DNA of 64,000 bases from Terribacillus halophilus (lineage in GTDB: Bacteria; Bacillota; Bacilli; Bacillales; Amphibacillaceae). The notes beneath the pieces were generated by a model that saw nothing but the letters and a program-made list of their open reading frames with translations, searched no databases and had not been told where the DNA came from. The translations under genes were made by a program, and so were the position numbers. Of this stretch, positions 43,528 to 53,107 are shown in pieces. Position 1 is the stretch's first letter. Every line of letters begins with the position of its first letter. The DNA lies in NCBI RefSeq assembly GCF_900101385.1, contig NZ_FMZB01000007.1:1-64000 (forward strand). Direction: 5' to 3'.

Positions 43528-45375
43528 TTGTCTACGAATGAGACAACACCATTCACGTTTGATATACAAGAATCACTCAGTTTCCGTGCCGACGACCATC
43601 TGCAGGATTTGATCGGAATTGCTTTGGAGCCGGATATCAGTATCCAGGAGTTTGAGCATGAAATTTCAGTCCGGGGTATCATCGAACTTACCGGTGAATA
43701 TCATCCTGTGCAGGATGTCATTGAGGGAACTGCAGTCGCTGTAAGCCCTGGGACCAGGGAAATAGAAAACGTCGAGAAGCTGGAGGGCGGAACGAATACA
43801 TTTTACCATCGCTTCCCTGTCGAAATTTCAGTTCCAAAATATCGGATCAAGCAGCTAAAAGATGTGTATGTAGCAATTGATAATTTCGATTATGATATTC
43901 CTGGAAGCAATGTACTTGAACTGCATGCAACAGTTGCAATCTATGGTGTGCAGGAAGAAAGAAGGCAAGCAAAACAGGATGTACCTAAACAGCCTTATTA
44001 CCCGGATACATCTTTCCAGCAAGCAGAGTCGGCCCAATCTTATACAGATGAAATTGCAGACCAAATCGAAGCAGAAGCAAGAGAGGGATATCAACACAAT
44101 CCGCAAAGCTATCAATTCTTCAAAGAGGAACATGCAGAAGCCAAAGCTAATGAATCCTTTGCAAATGCAGGGGATGATCAAGAAATCGAAGCTTATCAGT
44201 TCTCTCAAGAGGAATATGCAAAATCTGCAGGGATAGAAGCAAATCAGGAGGAACAAGCTGATGAAGCGCGCGATGATCAGCAGCCAGAGGAGCAATCGTA
44301 TTCATTTGTTGAGGAATTTGCAGAGCCTGCAGAAGCTGAGGAAGAACCAGAAGAACTAGCACTGGATGATCAAGCGAACACAGATTCTGGCAATCCAGTC
44401 ACAAAAGAATATACAGACCTGCCTCAAACCGAACTAGAAACACGTGATGATCAGACTATCGAGGAATCAGATTATCCAACTGTTGAGGAATATGCTGAAA
44501 CGGCAGAGGCAGAACTGGAAGAAGCAGCTGTCACAGCAGTTAATCTGGACGAACTGGCTGTCTATGAAAAAGAACAAGAAGAAGCAGAACAATCAGCGAG
44601 GTCATCGAAACCTCTTGCCAAAGAAGACGATGATACTGCAGCATCACAAAGCGACACGCTAATTCCTGAAGCTGATCAGTATCCAGAAGAGTTGTTTGTC
44701 CTTCCTGATGAACTGGAGGATGCGTTTCAGGCAGCTGATTTCCGTCAAGTTCACGAACAGGAAGAAGAGCTTCATTATTTGGACCGGGAGCTGCCGCATG
44801 AAGAGCCTGCCGAGTCACCGGATTTCACTTTTACTTATCAGGCGAAGCAAACAGACGAAGCTCCGCGGGACTCTGAGCAGGTTACATTCGAGACTCCGCC
44901 GCTTTTGACACCAGAAGAAGACGATCGGTGGAAATATAAAGAGACGAAGACATTGAGTGAATTCTTCGGCAGTAAGCCCGTGGAACCGTCAGAGGTGCCG
45001 CAAGCAGATTTAACTGACGATGAACTGGAGACAGAAGACGTGTATGAAGATGTTTCCTTGCAGGCAGTCCCAGTCAATCAAGAGCTCCAGCCAGAGGATC
45101 TTCTGGAAGAAGAAGAATCGGTGACAGAGGAAGCACAAGCGGCAGCAGAACGGAAGGACAGCAGCAATTTCCTCGTCCATATGTTCGGAGCAAGGGAAGA
45201 GACGTTTACGAAGGTCCGTGTCTGTATCGTTCAGGAACGGGATACGCTGGAGAAGATCGCCACTCGATATGATGTGCCGGTAAGCTCGATTGCCAGCTCC
45301 AATAATTTGGAGGAGGAGACGGTATCGGAAGGCCAGCTGCTCGTGATACCGCAGCGGCGTTCAAAGAAGAACTGA
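43528..45375 (+). CDS. spoVID: Stage VI sporulation protein D, coat morphogenesis (SpoVID)
   Basis: A 615-residue protein: an N-terminal SpoVID domain (about 1-155; FDIQESLSFRADDHLQDLIGI, IRGIIELTGEY-type strands), a long acidic repetitive middle (about 160-540) and a C-terminal LysM domain (about 565-612; VQERDTLEKIATRYDV, LLVIPQ). SpoVID drives spore coat encasement from the mother cell. TTG at 43528 is 7 bp from AAGGAGG. The middle part holds degenerate repeats of about 35-40 residues with DDQ...YxFxEEYAE. The position before ysxE-valS is conserved. Confidence 0.93.
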   Translation: MSTNETTPFTFDIQESLSFRADDHLQDLIGIALEPDISIQEFEHEISVRGIIELTGEYHPVQDVIEGTAVAVSPGTREIENVEKLEGGTNTFYHRFPVEISVPKYRIKQLKDVYVAIDNFDYDIPGSNVLELHATVAIYGVQEERRQAKQDVPKQPYYPDTSFQQAESAQSYTDEIADQIEAEAREGYQHNPQSYQFFKEEHAEAKANESFANAGDDQEIEAYQFSQEEYAKSAGIEANQEEQADEARDDQQPEEQSYSFVEEFAEPAEAEEEPEELALDDQANTDSGNPVTKEYTDLPQTELETRDDQTIEESDYPTVEEYAETAEAELEEAAVTAVNLDELAVYEKEQEEAEQSARSSKPLAKEDDDTAASQSDTLIPEADQYPEELFVLPDELEDAFQAADFRQVHEQEEELHYLDRELPHEEPAESPDFTFTYQAKQTDEAPRDSEQVTFETPPLLTPEEDDRWKYKETKTLSEFFGSKPVEPSEVPQADLTDDELETEDVYEDVSLQAVPVNQELQPEDLLEEEESVTEEAQAAAERKDSSNFLVHMFGAREETFTKVRVCIVQERDTLEKIATRYDVPVSSIASSNNLEEETVSEGQLLVIPQRRSKKN

Positions 45376-45398
45376 TTATAACGAACGGGGTGTGATTG

Positions 45399-46421
45399 AT
45401 GGAAAACGTCGATCGAATACTAGCTGCCTATGGCATCACGCCAGCCTCGGTTCAAGCCATTACCAGCCGCCTGTCTAAAGTGCAAACGCACCAGGCGGCT
45501 TTTGCTTTAAAAAGGTCATCCCTCCATCCGGAGCGGCTCGACCGCTGGCTGATGGTCGTTCAAGGCAAGCATAATTTTTATCGCGAAGGAGTTCCGCCTG
45601 TCTATCAGACATTGCAGGAAAATTTCTATGTAGTGGATGAAGGGGAAGTGTATTATTTGATGCCATGGCTCGAACGGCATCGCACAGATGAACCGGATCA
45701 TCCTTATGAGATGCTCTTCACCACACTCGGAAAAATCCATGCGTCCTCGAGCAAACGCTATCCAATTGACTATGAAGCATACGCATTGGCCATCCGAAAG
45801 CAAAAAGAAAAGCTCCAGCAGGATAGGGAAGAGCTGCTGGGTTTGGTGGAGCGATTTGAATCCCAGACGTACATGGGTGTTGTGCCGCTGCTCGTCTGCA
45901 CGCATTATAAGGATCTGGAGCACGTGTCTGCCATGCTGGATAGATGGTATGACCATTATGAGGCAGATTTGAAGGAAGATCCGGAGATGGAGCACAGTGT
46001 GCTGCACGGCAATTTACGTCCTTCCCATGTGCAAGAGGGCGCCCCGCTGCATCTGCTCAATTGGGAAAAGACCAAGCTCGGCAATCCTAGCTTGGATCTG
46101 GCTGCTTATTTTAAAGAAGAATGGCGATATGCTGACAGCAACATGACAAATCCGCCTTATTATTTGCATTCATATGAGGAACATCGCCAAATGAAGAAAA
46201 ATGAAGAGAGCCTGTTCATGCTGCATCTGCTGCATCCGGGCCGATATCTGAAGCAGATCAGACAGTATGTAGATGCACCGCTAAAAGCGGATACTCCGGC
46301 TGTTGTCCAGGAATTGACCCAGACACATAGGCAGCTGGCGCAGGCTCTCCATGCGCAAGCTTATTTCCAGGAACTTCGGGATCAGGAAGAACAGGAAGAT
46401 GGAGAAGGTGGATCAGATTGA
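45399..46421 (+). CDS. ysxE: YsxE, CotS-family spore coat kinase-like protein
   Basis: A 340-residue protein of the CotS / aminoglycoside-phosphotransferase-like fold. HSVLHGNLRPSHV corresponds to the catalytic loop HGDLHxxN, but the usual Asp is Asn and the next conserved Asn is Ser; LLNWEKTKLGNPSLDLAAYF corresponds to the DFD-type metal segment with Asn/Glu instead of Asp. The changed residues suggest a pseudokinase. The gene follows spoVID as in B. subtilis, where YsxE is a coat protein. ATG at 45399 follows GGGGTG by 6 bp. Confidence 0.9.
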   Translation: MENVDRILAAYGITPASVQAITSRLSKVQTHQAAFALKRSSLHPERLDRWLMVVQGKHNFYREGVPPVYQTLQENFYVVDEGEVYYLMPWLERHRTDEPDHPYEMLFTTLGKIHASSSKRYPIDYEAYALAIRKQKEKLQQDREELLGLVERFESQTYMGVVPLLVCTHYKDLEHVSAMLDRWYDHYEADLKEDPEMEHSVLHGNLRPSHVQEGAPLHLLNWEKTKLGNPSLDLAAYFKEEWRYADSNMTNPPYYLHSYEEHRQMKKNEESLFMLHLLHPGRYLKQIRQYVDAPLKADTPAVVQELTQTHRQLAQALHAQAYFQELRDQEEQEDGEGGSD

Positions 46422-46601
46422 TTTCGCCTGGAAACTGAAGTAAAGCGCAATCAAACCGCCAAGTAATAGAATATCCAATATCGATGGAAACAGCAGTGTC
46501 CGGATGAACTGGAAGATGATCAGCGGAATCATCGCCTTTTCGGTGACATTGATCCAATACCGGAGAAAGCCCGGCATGTTGTTGCGGTTGATTTTACTCA
46601 T
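46413..46601 (-). CDS. Small membrane protein, 62 residues
   Basis: The minus-strand product starts MSKINRNNMPGFLRYWINVT and has one or two hydrophobic segments (about 21-35 and 39-55, PLIIFQFIRTLLFP and DILLLGGLIALYF). ATG at 46601 is 7 bp from AGGAGG; an ATG at 46607 touches that site. The stop codon overlaps the last codons of ysxE on the other strand. Family unknown. Confidence 0.65.
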   Translation of the reverse strand: MSKINRNNMPGFLRYWINVTEKAMIPLIIFQFIRTLLFPSILDILLLGGLIALYFSFQAKSI

Positions 46602-46679
46602 TGTCATCCCTCCTATAGGTAGTATATGAAAGGGAAAGGCTGGGCGTTTACCCTTTTTTGAAAAAAATATGCGACTGCA

Positions 46680-46709
46680 TTGACTTTTTTACTGTCAAGT
46701 GGATACAAT
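46680..46709 (+). promoter_or_regulatory. Sigma-A promoter of the valS leader
   Basis: TTGACT (46680-46685) and TACAAT (46704-46709) with an 18-bp spacer, about 25 bp before stem I of the T-box. Confidence 0.75.
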
Positions 46710-46735
46710 AGTCTATACATGATATAAATGCTTTG

Positions 46736-46982
46736 ACAGGGAAGAGTATAGTGCAAGGGTCCATGCTAGAGAGGGAAGCAATTGGTGGAAGTTTCCTGGA
46801 TACCTGCAGTAGAAGGTCGCCCTGTATGCAGCGACCCCGAATGTGACTTGTTAGTCAGTAGGGGGAGCCGGTGAAGAGCCGTTATCTCCCTCGAGTGTGC
46901 GACGCGTATATTTTGTGTTCGCAAATGAAGGTGGTACCACGGAAACTAACCCTTTTCGTCCTTTTGGATGAGAAGGGTTTTT
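46736..46982 (+). promoter_or_regulatory. T-box riboswitch, valine specifier (valS leader)
   Basis: Stem I base is ACAGGG (46736-46741) paired with CCCTGT (46820-46825). The specifier loop reads GAAGGTCG with the Val codon GTC at 46816-46818. The T-box sequence AAGGTGGTACCACGG is at 46928-46942, and the terminator AACCCTTTTC/GAGAAGGGTT ends at about 46982. Uncharged tRNA-Val should bind and prevent termination, raising valS expression. Confidence 0.95.
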
Positions 46983-47017
46983 ATATGTCACCAAAAGCAT
47001 TGAAGGAGGAACCAGGC

Positions 47018-49672
47018 ATGACAACAGACAAATCACAAGAAACGAACTCACTGCCATCCAAATACGATCCGGCCAGCATCGAAGCAGGCCGCTACCAGTT
47101 CTGGCTGGATGGCAAATACTTCGAAGCAACCGGAGATGAAAGCAAACAGCCATATTCCATCGTCATCCCACCGCCAAACGTAACAGGTAAGCTGCACTTA
47201 GGGCACGCTTGGGATACAACATTACAGGATATCCTGACACGTATGAAACGGATGCAAGGCTATGATGTACTTTGGCTGCCTGGAATGGACCATGCCGGTA
47301 TCGCAACACAGGCGAAAGTAGATGCAAAGCTGCGCGAGCAAGGCATCAGCCGCTACGACCTTGGCCGCGAAGGCTTCTTAGAGAAGAGCTGGGAGTGGAA
47401 AGAAGAATATGCAAGCTTCATCCGCAAGCAATGGTCTAAGTTGGGACTTGGTTTGGACTATTCCCGTGAGCGCTTCACATTGGATGAAGGACTCTCCGAG
47501 GCAGTAAAAGAAGTATTCGTCACTTTGTATGAAAAAGGCTTGCTGTATCGCGGCGAGTATATCATCAACTGGGATCCGGCAGCTAAAACGGCCCTTTCCG
47601 ATATCGAAGTAATTCATAAGGATGTACAGGGACATTTCTATCATATGCGCTACCCATTGGCAGACGGAACCGGACATATCGAAATCGCGACAACTCGTCC
47701 GGAAACATTCCTAGGGGATACGGCGGTAGCTGTACACCCGGATGATGAGCGCTACCAGCATTTAATCGGTAAAACGGTCATCCTGCCGGAAGTGAATCGT
47801 GAAATCCCGATCGTAGCGGATGATTATGTAGACATGGAGTTCGGATCCGGCGCAGTGAAAATCACCCCTGCGCACGACCCGAATGACTTTGAAGTAGGTA
47901 ACCGTCATGATCTGGAACGCATCCTTGTCATGCATGAAGACGGCACGATGAACGAAAATGCCGGTAAATATAACGGATTGGATCGTTTCGAAGCGCGTAA
48001 GCAAATCGTTAAGGATCTACAAGAGCAAGGCATCTTGTTCAAAATTGAGGAGCATATGCACAGTGTCGGACATTCCGAGCGAAGCGGTGCTGTAGTAGAG
48101 CCGTATCTATCCACACAATGGTTCGTAAACATGGAACCATTAGCGAAACAAGCTTTGGAATTGCAAGCGGGCGAAGACAAAATCAACTTCGTTCCGGAAC
48201 GATTCGAAAGAACTTATTCGTACTGGATGGAAAACATCCGCGACTGGTGTGTTTCCCGTCAGCTATGGTGGGGCCACCGTATCCCGGCTTGGTATCATAA
48301 AGAAACAGGCGAGGTGTATGTCGGCAAAGAAGCGCCAGCCGACATCGAGAACTGGGAACAAGATCAAGACGTACTGGATACATGGTTCTCTTCCGCTCTA
48401 TGGCCGTTCTCTACAATGGATTGGCCGAACACGGAAGCAGCCGATTTCAAACGCTACTTCCCGACAGATGTACTCGTAACAGGATATGACATCATCGCTT
48501 TCTGGGTGAGCCGGATGATCTTCCAATCCAAAGAATTCACAGGCGAGCGCCCATTCAAAGATGTATTGATTCACGGTCTTGTACGCGATGGGGAAGGACG
48601 TAAGATGAGTAAATCACTCGGTAACGGTGTGGATCCGATGGATGTCATCGAGAAGTATGGTGCCGATTCCTTGCGTTACTTCCTATCCACTGGCTCATCA
48701 CCAGGTCAGGATCTGCGCTTCCAGTGGGAGAAAGTCGAATCCACTTGGAACTTTGCCAATAAGATCTGGAACGCATCTCGTTTCGCATTGATGAACATGG
48801 AAGGCTTGAAATATGAAGACATCGATTTGTCCAAAGAGAAGAGTCTGGCAGATAAATGGATCTTGACTCGTTTGAACGAAACAATCGAAGCTGTAACATA
48901 CAATGCTGAGAAATATGAATTCGGTGAAGCTGGTCGTCATCTGTACAACTTCATCTGGGATGATGTGTGTGACTGGTATATCGAAATGGCGAAGCTACCG
49001 CTATACGGCGAAGACGAAGCTGCAAAGCAAATAACACGCTCCGTGCTTGCTCATGTTCTCGATCAGACGATGCGCATGCTGCATCCATTCATGCCATTCA
49101 TCACCGAGGAAATCTGGCAGCAGCTGCCGCATGAAGGCGAGTCCATCACGATTGCGGCATGGCCGACAGTCAACAAAGACTTGCATGATGAAAAAGCAGC
49201 GGAAGAAATGAAACGCTTGGTAAGCATCATCCGTTCTGTCCGCAACATCCGTTCAGAAGTGGATACACCAATGTCCAAGCAAATCCAGCTTCTAATCCAG
49301 GCAGAAGACAGCACAATCGAAGCAGAGCTTAAAGCGCAGCAGCACTATATCGAACGCTTCTGTAACCCAAGTGAGCTTACAATTGCCACAAGCATCCAAG
49401 CACCAGATAAAGCAATGTCTGCAGTTCTCACTGGCGTTGAGCTTTACTTGCCGCTTGAAGGGTTGATCGATATCTCCAAGGAAATCGAACGCCTGGAAAA
49501 AGAACTTGATAAATGGACAAAAGAAGTAGAACGTGTCGAGAAGAAGCTTTCCAATCAAGGCTTCATCAGCAATGCACCAGCGAAAATCGTTGAGGAAGAG
49601 CGCGCCAAGCAAGCAGATTATGAAGACAAACGAGCACGCGTACAGCAGCGTATCAATGAATTAAAAGGCTAA
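47018..49672 (+). CDS. valS: Valyl-tRNA synthetase
   Basis: An 884-residue class I synthetase. The ATP-binding motifs are KLHLGHAWD (HIGH type) and [10 protein letters not shown] (KMSKS); the editing domain includes [13 protein letters not shown]; the C-terminal about 65 residues form the usual coiled-coil tRNA arm ([16 protein letters not shown] onward). ATG at 47018 follows AAGGAGGA by 7 bp; upstream in-frame starts lie inside the T-box leader and are not used. Confidence 0.98.
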   Translation: MTTDKSQETNSLPSKYDPASIEAGRYQFWLDGKYFEATGDESKQPYSIVIPPPNVTGKLHLGHAWDTTLQDILTRMKRMQGYDVLWLPGMDHAGIATQAKVDAKLREQGISRYDLGREGFLEKSWEWKEEYASFIRKQWSKLGLGLDYSRERFTLDEGLSEAVKEVFVTLYEKGLLYRGEYIINWDPAAKTALSDIEVIHKDVQGHFYHMRYPLADGTGHIEIATTRPETFLGDTAVAVHPDDERYQHLIGKTVILPEVNREIPIVADDYVDMEFGSGAVKITPAHDPNDFEVGNRHDLERILVMHEDGTMNENAGKYNGLDRFEARKQIVKDLQEQGILFKIEEHMHSVGHSERSGAVVEPYLSTQWFVNMEPLAKQALELQAGEDKINFVPERFERTYSYWMENIRDWCVSRQLWWGHRIPAWYHKETGEVYVGKEAPADIENWEQDQDVLDTWFSSALWPFSTMDWPNTEAADFKRYFPTDVLVTGYDIIAFWVSRMIFQSKEFTGERPFKDVLIHGLVRDGEGRKMSKSLGNGVDPMDVIEKYGADSLRYFLSTGSSPGQDLRFQWEKVESTWNFANKIWNASRFALMNMEGLKYEDIDLSKEKSLADKWILTRLNETIEAVTYNAEKYEFGEAGRHLYNFIWDDVCDWYIEMAKLPLYGEDEAAKQITRSVLAHVLDQTMRMLHPFMPFITEEIWQQLPHEGESITIAAWPTVNKDLHDEKAAEEMKRLVSIIRSVRNIRSEVDTPMSKQIQLLIQAEDSTIEAELKAQQHYIERFCNPSELTIATSIQAPDKAMSAVLTGVELYLPLEGLIDISKEIERLEKELDKWTKEVERVEKKLSNQGFISNAPAKIVEEERAKQADYEDKRARVQQRINELKG

Positions 49673-49681
49673 ACACACAAC

Positions 49682-49716
49682 AAGACGCACTAGAATTATG
49701 CTAGTGCGTCTTTTTT
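49682..49716 (+). terminator. Rho-independent terminator after valS
   Basis: AAGACGCACTAG and CTAGTGCGTCTT form a perfect 12-bp stem with a 7-nt loop, then a T-run. Confidence 0.93.
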
Positions 49717-49733
49717 ACATAAGGAGCGATTAG

Positions 49734-50294
49734 ATGCTGACATTCCAAAAGCTAGAGACGGAACGAATCGTTTTGGATGAAGTGAAAATGAACGATGCAC
49801 CATACGTATTTGCTGCACTGTCCGACCACAGTGTCACGCAGTTCTATGGCATGGAGCCACTCCAGTCGATTGAAGAAGCAGAGCGAGTCATTTCCTCCTT
49901 CCGCTGCGGCCTGCAGGAGGGCCGAGTCATCCGCTGGGGGATGTTCTGCAAGGAAGAAGGACATTTCCTCGGAACAATCGGTTTGCATCAAGTTAACCGC
50001 AGCAATCGCCGAGCTGAAATCGGGTATGAGCTGCATCCGGACCATTGGAAAAAAGGGTTCGCGACTGAAGCAATGAAAGCTGTTCTGGCGTATTGTTTCA
50101 ATGAACTGGATTTGCTTCGGATCGGGGCGATGGTTTATCCGAAAAATAAGGCATCAGCTGCCCTGCTGGAGAAACACGGATTTATAAGGGAAGGATTATT
50201 ACACAGTTATTATTATCATGGCGGGAAAGCCTATGATGCGAATGTGTATGCGCTCCTGCGAGAGGAATGGGAGGAAGCAGGCAAAAGAAAATAG
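49734..50294 (+). CDS. GNAT acetyltransferase, RimJ/RimL type
   Basis: A 186-residue N-acetyltransferase (Acetyltransf_3). The family pattern is LETERIVLDEVKMNDAPYVF at the N-terminus, GTIGLHQVNRSNRRAEIGYE, HPDHWKKGFATEAMKAVL as the acetyl-CoA loop and KNKASAALLEKHGF near the end. The substrate is unknown; relatives acetylate ribosomal protein N-termini or small amines. AAGGAG precedes the ATG. folC, which follows valS in many bacilli, is not present here. Confidence 0.85.
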   Translation: MLTFQKLETERIVLDEVKMNDAPYVFAALSDHSVTQFYGMEPLQSIEEAERVISSFRCGLQEGRVIRWGMFCKEEGHFLGTIGLHQVNRSNRRAEIGYELHPDHWKKGFATEAMKAVLAYCFNELDLLRIGAMVYPKNKASAALLEKHGFIREGLLHSYYYHGGKAYDANVYALLREEWEEAGKRK

Positions 50295-50434
50295 AGATTT
50301 TCTTAAACATTGGAAGTGTACAATGAAGCAGGATATAGGCAAAGTACTGCAGCTGGTACGAGCGATTTCCTTAGGTGGAAAAAAGGGATAAGTAGTCGAA
50401 GATACGATTTACGAGAAGAAACGCTTATAGCAAA

Positions 50435-50719
50435 ATGTCAAAAAAGGAATTTAAAGGGGAATTCAGATTGCAAATACAAAAATATCTAGGTGTTATCTCT
50501 GTAGCTTTGTTTGTCGTAAGTGTCTTCATTATACTATTCGATTTTGGTGAAACACCAGCATATGTTATATTGCCTTTCTTCTTATTAAGTGTCTCCTTTA
50601 CCTTAATAACAGGCATATTTAGCACAAAGCGCTGGAGAATAGCCTTACTTAGCGTGTACGGCACAATAATATTAGTGTTTATGGTGTTTGCATTAGGTTT
50701 TGGTTTTGCACATATGTGA
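50435..50719 (+). CDS. Small membrane protein, 94 residues
   Basis: Three hydrophobic segments are visible: about 18-36 (LGVISVALFVVSVFIILF), 43-61 (YVILPFFLLSVSFTLIT) and 70-90 (IALLSVYGTIILVFMVFAL). The N-terminus is basic (MSKKEFKGEFRLQIQKY). The family is unknown. The ribosome site is weak, so the start is uncertain; a terminator hairpin follows the stop codon closely, which supports a real transcription unit. Confidence 0.55.
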   Translation: MSKKEFKGEFRLQIQKYLGVISVALFVVSVFIILFDFGETPAYVILPFFLLSVSFTLITGIFSTKRWRIALLSVYGTIILVFMVFALGFGFAHM

Positions 50720-50725
50720 AGAGAC

Positions 50726-50762
50726 AAAGAAGATCATCATTTGTTGATGATTTTCTTTTTTT
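50726..50762 (+). terminator. Rho-independent terminator
   Basis: AAAGAAGATCATCA and TGATGATTTTCTTT form the stem around TTTGT, followed by T. Confidence 0.8.
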
Positions 50763-50880
50763 GTATGCTCATATTGGCTTGAATCCTGGCAAGCAGTCCG
50801 GACCCAATCACCCCCAAGCAGATGGATGGTAAAATAAGCTGCTGCCAGCGGAACAGCGAGCTATCGAATTGCTTGGGAAG
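50737..50880 (-). pseudogene. C-terminal remnant of a membrane protein
   Basis: The minus strand is open for 48 codons and reads [20 protein letters not shown] then LARIQANMSIQKKK before a stop at 50737-50739. One membrane segment and a basic end are clear. No start is present; the frame overlaps the ATPase fragment on the other strand, so at least one of the two is residue. Family not identified. Confidence 0.35.
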
Positions 50881-51054
50881 GTCGGCATACCTGATGCAAA
50901 AACAAAATTAAAACAGTATCCTTATGAGTTTTCAGGCGGAATGCTTCAGCGAGTGGTAATAGCAATGGCTTTGAGCGCAAGTCATCACTATTTTCAATTG
51001 ATAGGGATTGATAGAGAAATGGCCGTTAAACTTTTAATTGAGGAAGTAAATTAA
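50833..51054 (+). pseudogene. Fragment of an oligopeptide ABC transporter ATPase (OppD-like)
   Basis: The frame is open from 50833 and reads [20 protein letters not shown] then [19 protein letters not shown], the segment around the ABC signature of OppD/DppD-type ATPases (normally QYPHEFSGGMRQRVMIAMAL). Walker A and Walker B are both absent; after the signature the sequence changes to unrelated codons. It is a non-functional internal fragment. Confidence 0.75.
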
Positions 51055-51091
51055 GCCTTAAAAGAATAAATTGGACTTAATTTAGTATAAT

Positions 51092-51127
51092 AAAAAAGAA
51101 TGCTAAGATTAACTAGCATTCTTTTTT
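51092..51127. terminator. Bidirectional terminator-like hairpin
   Basis: AAAAAAGAATGCTA (51092-51105) and TAGCATTCTTTTTT (51114-51127) are perfect arms with A/T runs on both sides. It lies at the end of both pseudogene fragments. Confidence 0.8.
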
Positions 51128-51458
51128 TTATAGAACTTGACTTTATCCTCACGAGCATTGCACCATACTTTGCGAACTCCTAATCTCAGACATTGGTTTA
51201 ATGTATAATGTAACAGTAAACTGCCGTACCCTTTCCCTTGTTCTTCCTTCAAAGTGGCAAACTTCCTGAATGGAGCTTCACCTTTCTCAATGAATAGATA
51301 ATTACGGAAACTAATTTATCACCGATAAACAGTCCATAATGTTTGCCTGCGTCGTCATTTTCCAATACGACATAATCAAATTCCTTATCTGTCCATAAAA
51401 CAAGATGTCGTATTTCCCAAGTCATTTCTTTTGTTATTTGTTTGATATCAGCGTTCAT
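51109..51458 (-). pseudogene. GNAT acetyltransferase gene, frameshifted and truncated
   Basis: Frame one from ATG 51458 reads HLVLWTDKEFDYVVLENDD and YGLFIGDKLVSVI. A shift near 51300 continues in another frame as LFIEKGEAPFRKFATLKEEQ and GKGYGSLLLHYTLNQCLRL, which holds the acetyl-CoA Q/R-x-x-G-x-G/A loop, then VWCNAREDKVKFYKK, and stops at 51109. The usual last strand of the fold is missing. Both defects point to a decayed gene. Confidence 0.75.
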
Positions 51459-51580
51459 ACCTACTAACCCTCTTTGAAGTTAGAAAAAGCTTCTAACTTA
51501 TTATAAAGGAAGCAGTAATACGCAAAGCCTTTAAAGCAATTCATCCATTCGTATTTTATAATAAATAGGTTGGAGTGATT

Positions 51581-51666
51581 CTTTTCCTTGCATCGGAAAT
51601 GAGCGGTTAGATTCGGGAGAAACGATCAAAGTGGATGGGGGCGGCCGTTATCTAATTCAGTCATGA
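51581..51666 (+). pseudogene. C-terminal fragment of a short-chain dehydrogenase
   Basis: LFLASEMSG followed, after a frame change, by SGETIKVDGGGRYLIQS and a stop at 51664-51666. This is the usual SDR end (FLASxxSxxxxGxxxxVDGG). About 30 codons remain of a normal 250. Confidence 0.6.
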
Positions 51667-51679
51667 AGGAGGAGATTTG

Positions 51680-52144
51680 TTGCAAAAGAAAATCAATTTC
51701 AGGATAGCTACTGAACGAGATTTAGATAGGATTGTGGAAATGCTGGCTGATGATGAATTGGGCAGAAAGCGCGAGCGTTATGAACAACCACTTCCGGAAA
51801 GTTACAAAAAAGCTTTTCAAGCTATAACATCTGATCCTAATAATGAGTTGATAGTAGCTAATCAAGATAACGAAGTGATTGGTGTGGTGCAAATTACATT
51901 TACTCCATATATTACACACCAGGGAGGGTGGAGAGCTACAATTGAAGGTGTCAGAACGACCGCATATGTACGCGGTAAAGGAGTAGGAACCGAACTTATA
52001 AATTGGGCAATTCAACGTGCAAAAAATCGTGGCTGCCACTTAATCCAACTCACAACAGATAAAATAAGGGTTGATGCTTTACATTTTTATGAACGTTTAG
52101 GCTTTAAGGCAACGCATGAAGGATTAAAAATGAAATTGGAATGA
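51680..52144 (+). CDS. GNAT acetyltransferase
   Basis: A 154-residue GNAT domain protein (Acetyltransf_1). N-terminal INFRIATERDLDRIVEMLAD, middle strand NEVIGVVQITFTPYI, acetyl-CoA loop VRGKGVGTELINWAI and the C-terminal ALHFYERLGFKATHEGLKM are complete. The substrate is not readable. It starts with TTG at 51680 (or TTG at 51677), after AAGGAGG at 51666-51672. It is the only intact gene of the decayed stretch. Confidence 0.85.
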   Translation: MQKKINFRIATERDLDRIVEMLADDELGRKRERYEQPLPESYKKAFQAITSDPNNELIVANQDNEVIGVVQITFTPYITHQGGWRATIEGVRTTAYVRGKGVGTELINWAIQRAKNRGCHLIQLTTDKIRVDALHFYERLGFKATHEGLKMKLE

Positions 52145-52230
52145 TTATCTTTTTTCAAGCTTATGTTTATATTTTATCTACTATAGTATGTTGGGTGCTA
52201 AATGGAAAAACTATTTTCAATGACTTGATT

Positions 52231-52261
52231 AAAGGACATCCTATTTTTAGGATGCCCTTTT
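52231..52261 (+). terminator. Rho-independent terminator
   Basis: AAAGGACATCCT and AGGATGCCCTTT form a stem with one mismatch and an ATTTTT loop; the T-run after it is short. Confidence 0.65.
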
Positions 52262-52305
52262 GGTAAAGCTAGTACCTTGAGTTATGAGGAATTTTTTGTC
52301 GTGTA

Positions 52306-53067
52306 TTAAAAGTTGTAGGCATCACCGTCATTCGGAACGAGTACATTGGATAGGATACCTTTATCACGAATATAACCTTTTAACTCTTCTCTTGATAATC
52401 CCCAATGATTTACTGCTTCCATATGAACAGAGATTATCTTTGCTTTAGGAGCGGCTTTATGCACTTCATAAATATCGTCTGTATTCATGACAAGAGAACC
52501 GCCTTCCAGGAACTGATTGTCTCCGCCGTTGACGATGATAACTTCTGGGTCATGTTTATTGATTTCCTCTTTGACACCGTCATACCAAACGGTATCCCCT
52601 GCCACGTAAAGTGTTTTCTCGCTAGGGTGTTCGAAGACAACGCCGCATACATGGCCGGCAACTTCCAATATCGGACCTCTGCCGTGTTCACCTTTGGTTT
52701 TGGTTAATTGAATGTCAGCAAAAGTTGTGTCCTCTTTTAATACCTCGACATTGTGGAATCCTGCATCTCTTATTAGAGCTGCATCTTCTTCATTTTGAGC
52801 AAATAGTTTAATATCCTTTGGGAGTGCGTCTTTTGCAGTGTCGTCCCAATGATCTAGATGCAAATGTGTAACGATTACTGCATCAACATCTTTAAGGATA
52901 TTTTCTATGGAAGTCGGCAAGTCAACGATGGGGTTATTTTGATCCTGCCGCGCAGAGTTTGGGAAGGGGGGATAAGTGCCTTTCTCAGCCAGCATCGGGT
53001 CGACAAGGATTTTTTTGCCTGCATAGTTAACAACGATGGTTGCGTTACGGATTTGCTGTATTTTCAT
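52306..53067 (-). CDS. MBL-fold metallo-hydrolase
   Basis: A 253-residue protein of the UlaG/YtnP-like metallo-beta-lactamase fold: the metal motif THLHLDHWD, later VAGDTVWYDG, VNGGDNQF and a final His in ISVHMEAVNHWG. The DPM after the first strands is typical of the ComEC/UlaG-like group. The substrate is unknown. ATG at 53067 is 9 bp from AAGGAG (ATG at 53073 is only 3 bp away). It is transcribed divergently from the Lrp-family regulator, which may control it. Confidence 0.85.
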   Translation of the reverse strand: MKIQQIRNATIVVNYAGKKILVDPMLAEKGTYPPFPNSARQDQNNPIVDLPTSIENILKDVDAVIVTHLHLDHWDDTAKDALPKDIKLFAQNEEDAALIRDAGFHNVEVLKEDTTFADIQLTKTKGEHGRGPILEVAGHVCGVVFEHPSEKTLYVAGDTVWYDGVKEEINKHDPEVIIVNGGDNQFLEGGSLVMNTDDIYEVHKAAPKAKIISVHMEAVNHWGLSREELKGYIRDKGILSNVLVPNDGDAYNF

Positions 53068-53107
53068 ATTCATTAACTCCTTTTTTAAAAAGTTTTCTTT
53101 GATCTAT

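Noticed and set aside
46871-47017. N-terminal extension of valS by 49 codons
   Set aside because: The extension lies inside the T-box leader and its terminator; a strong AAGGAGGA site supports ATG at 47018.
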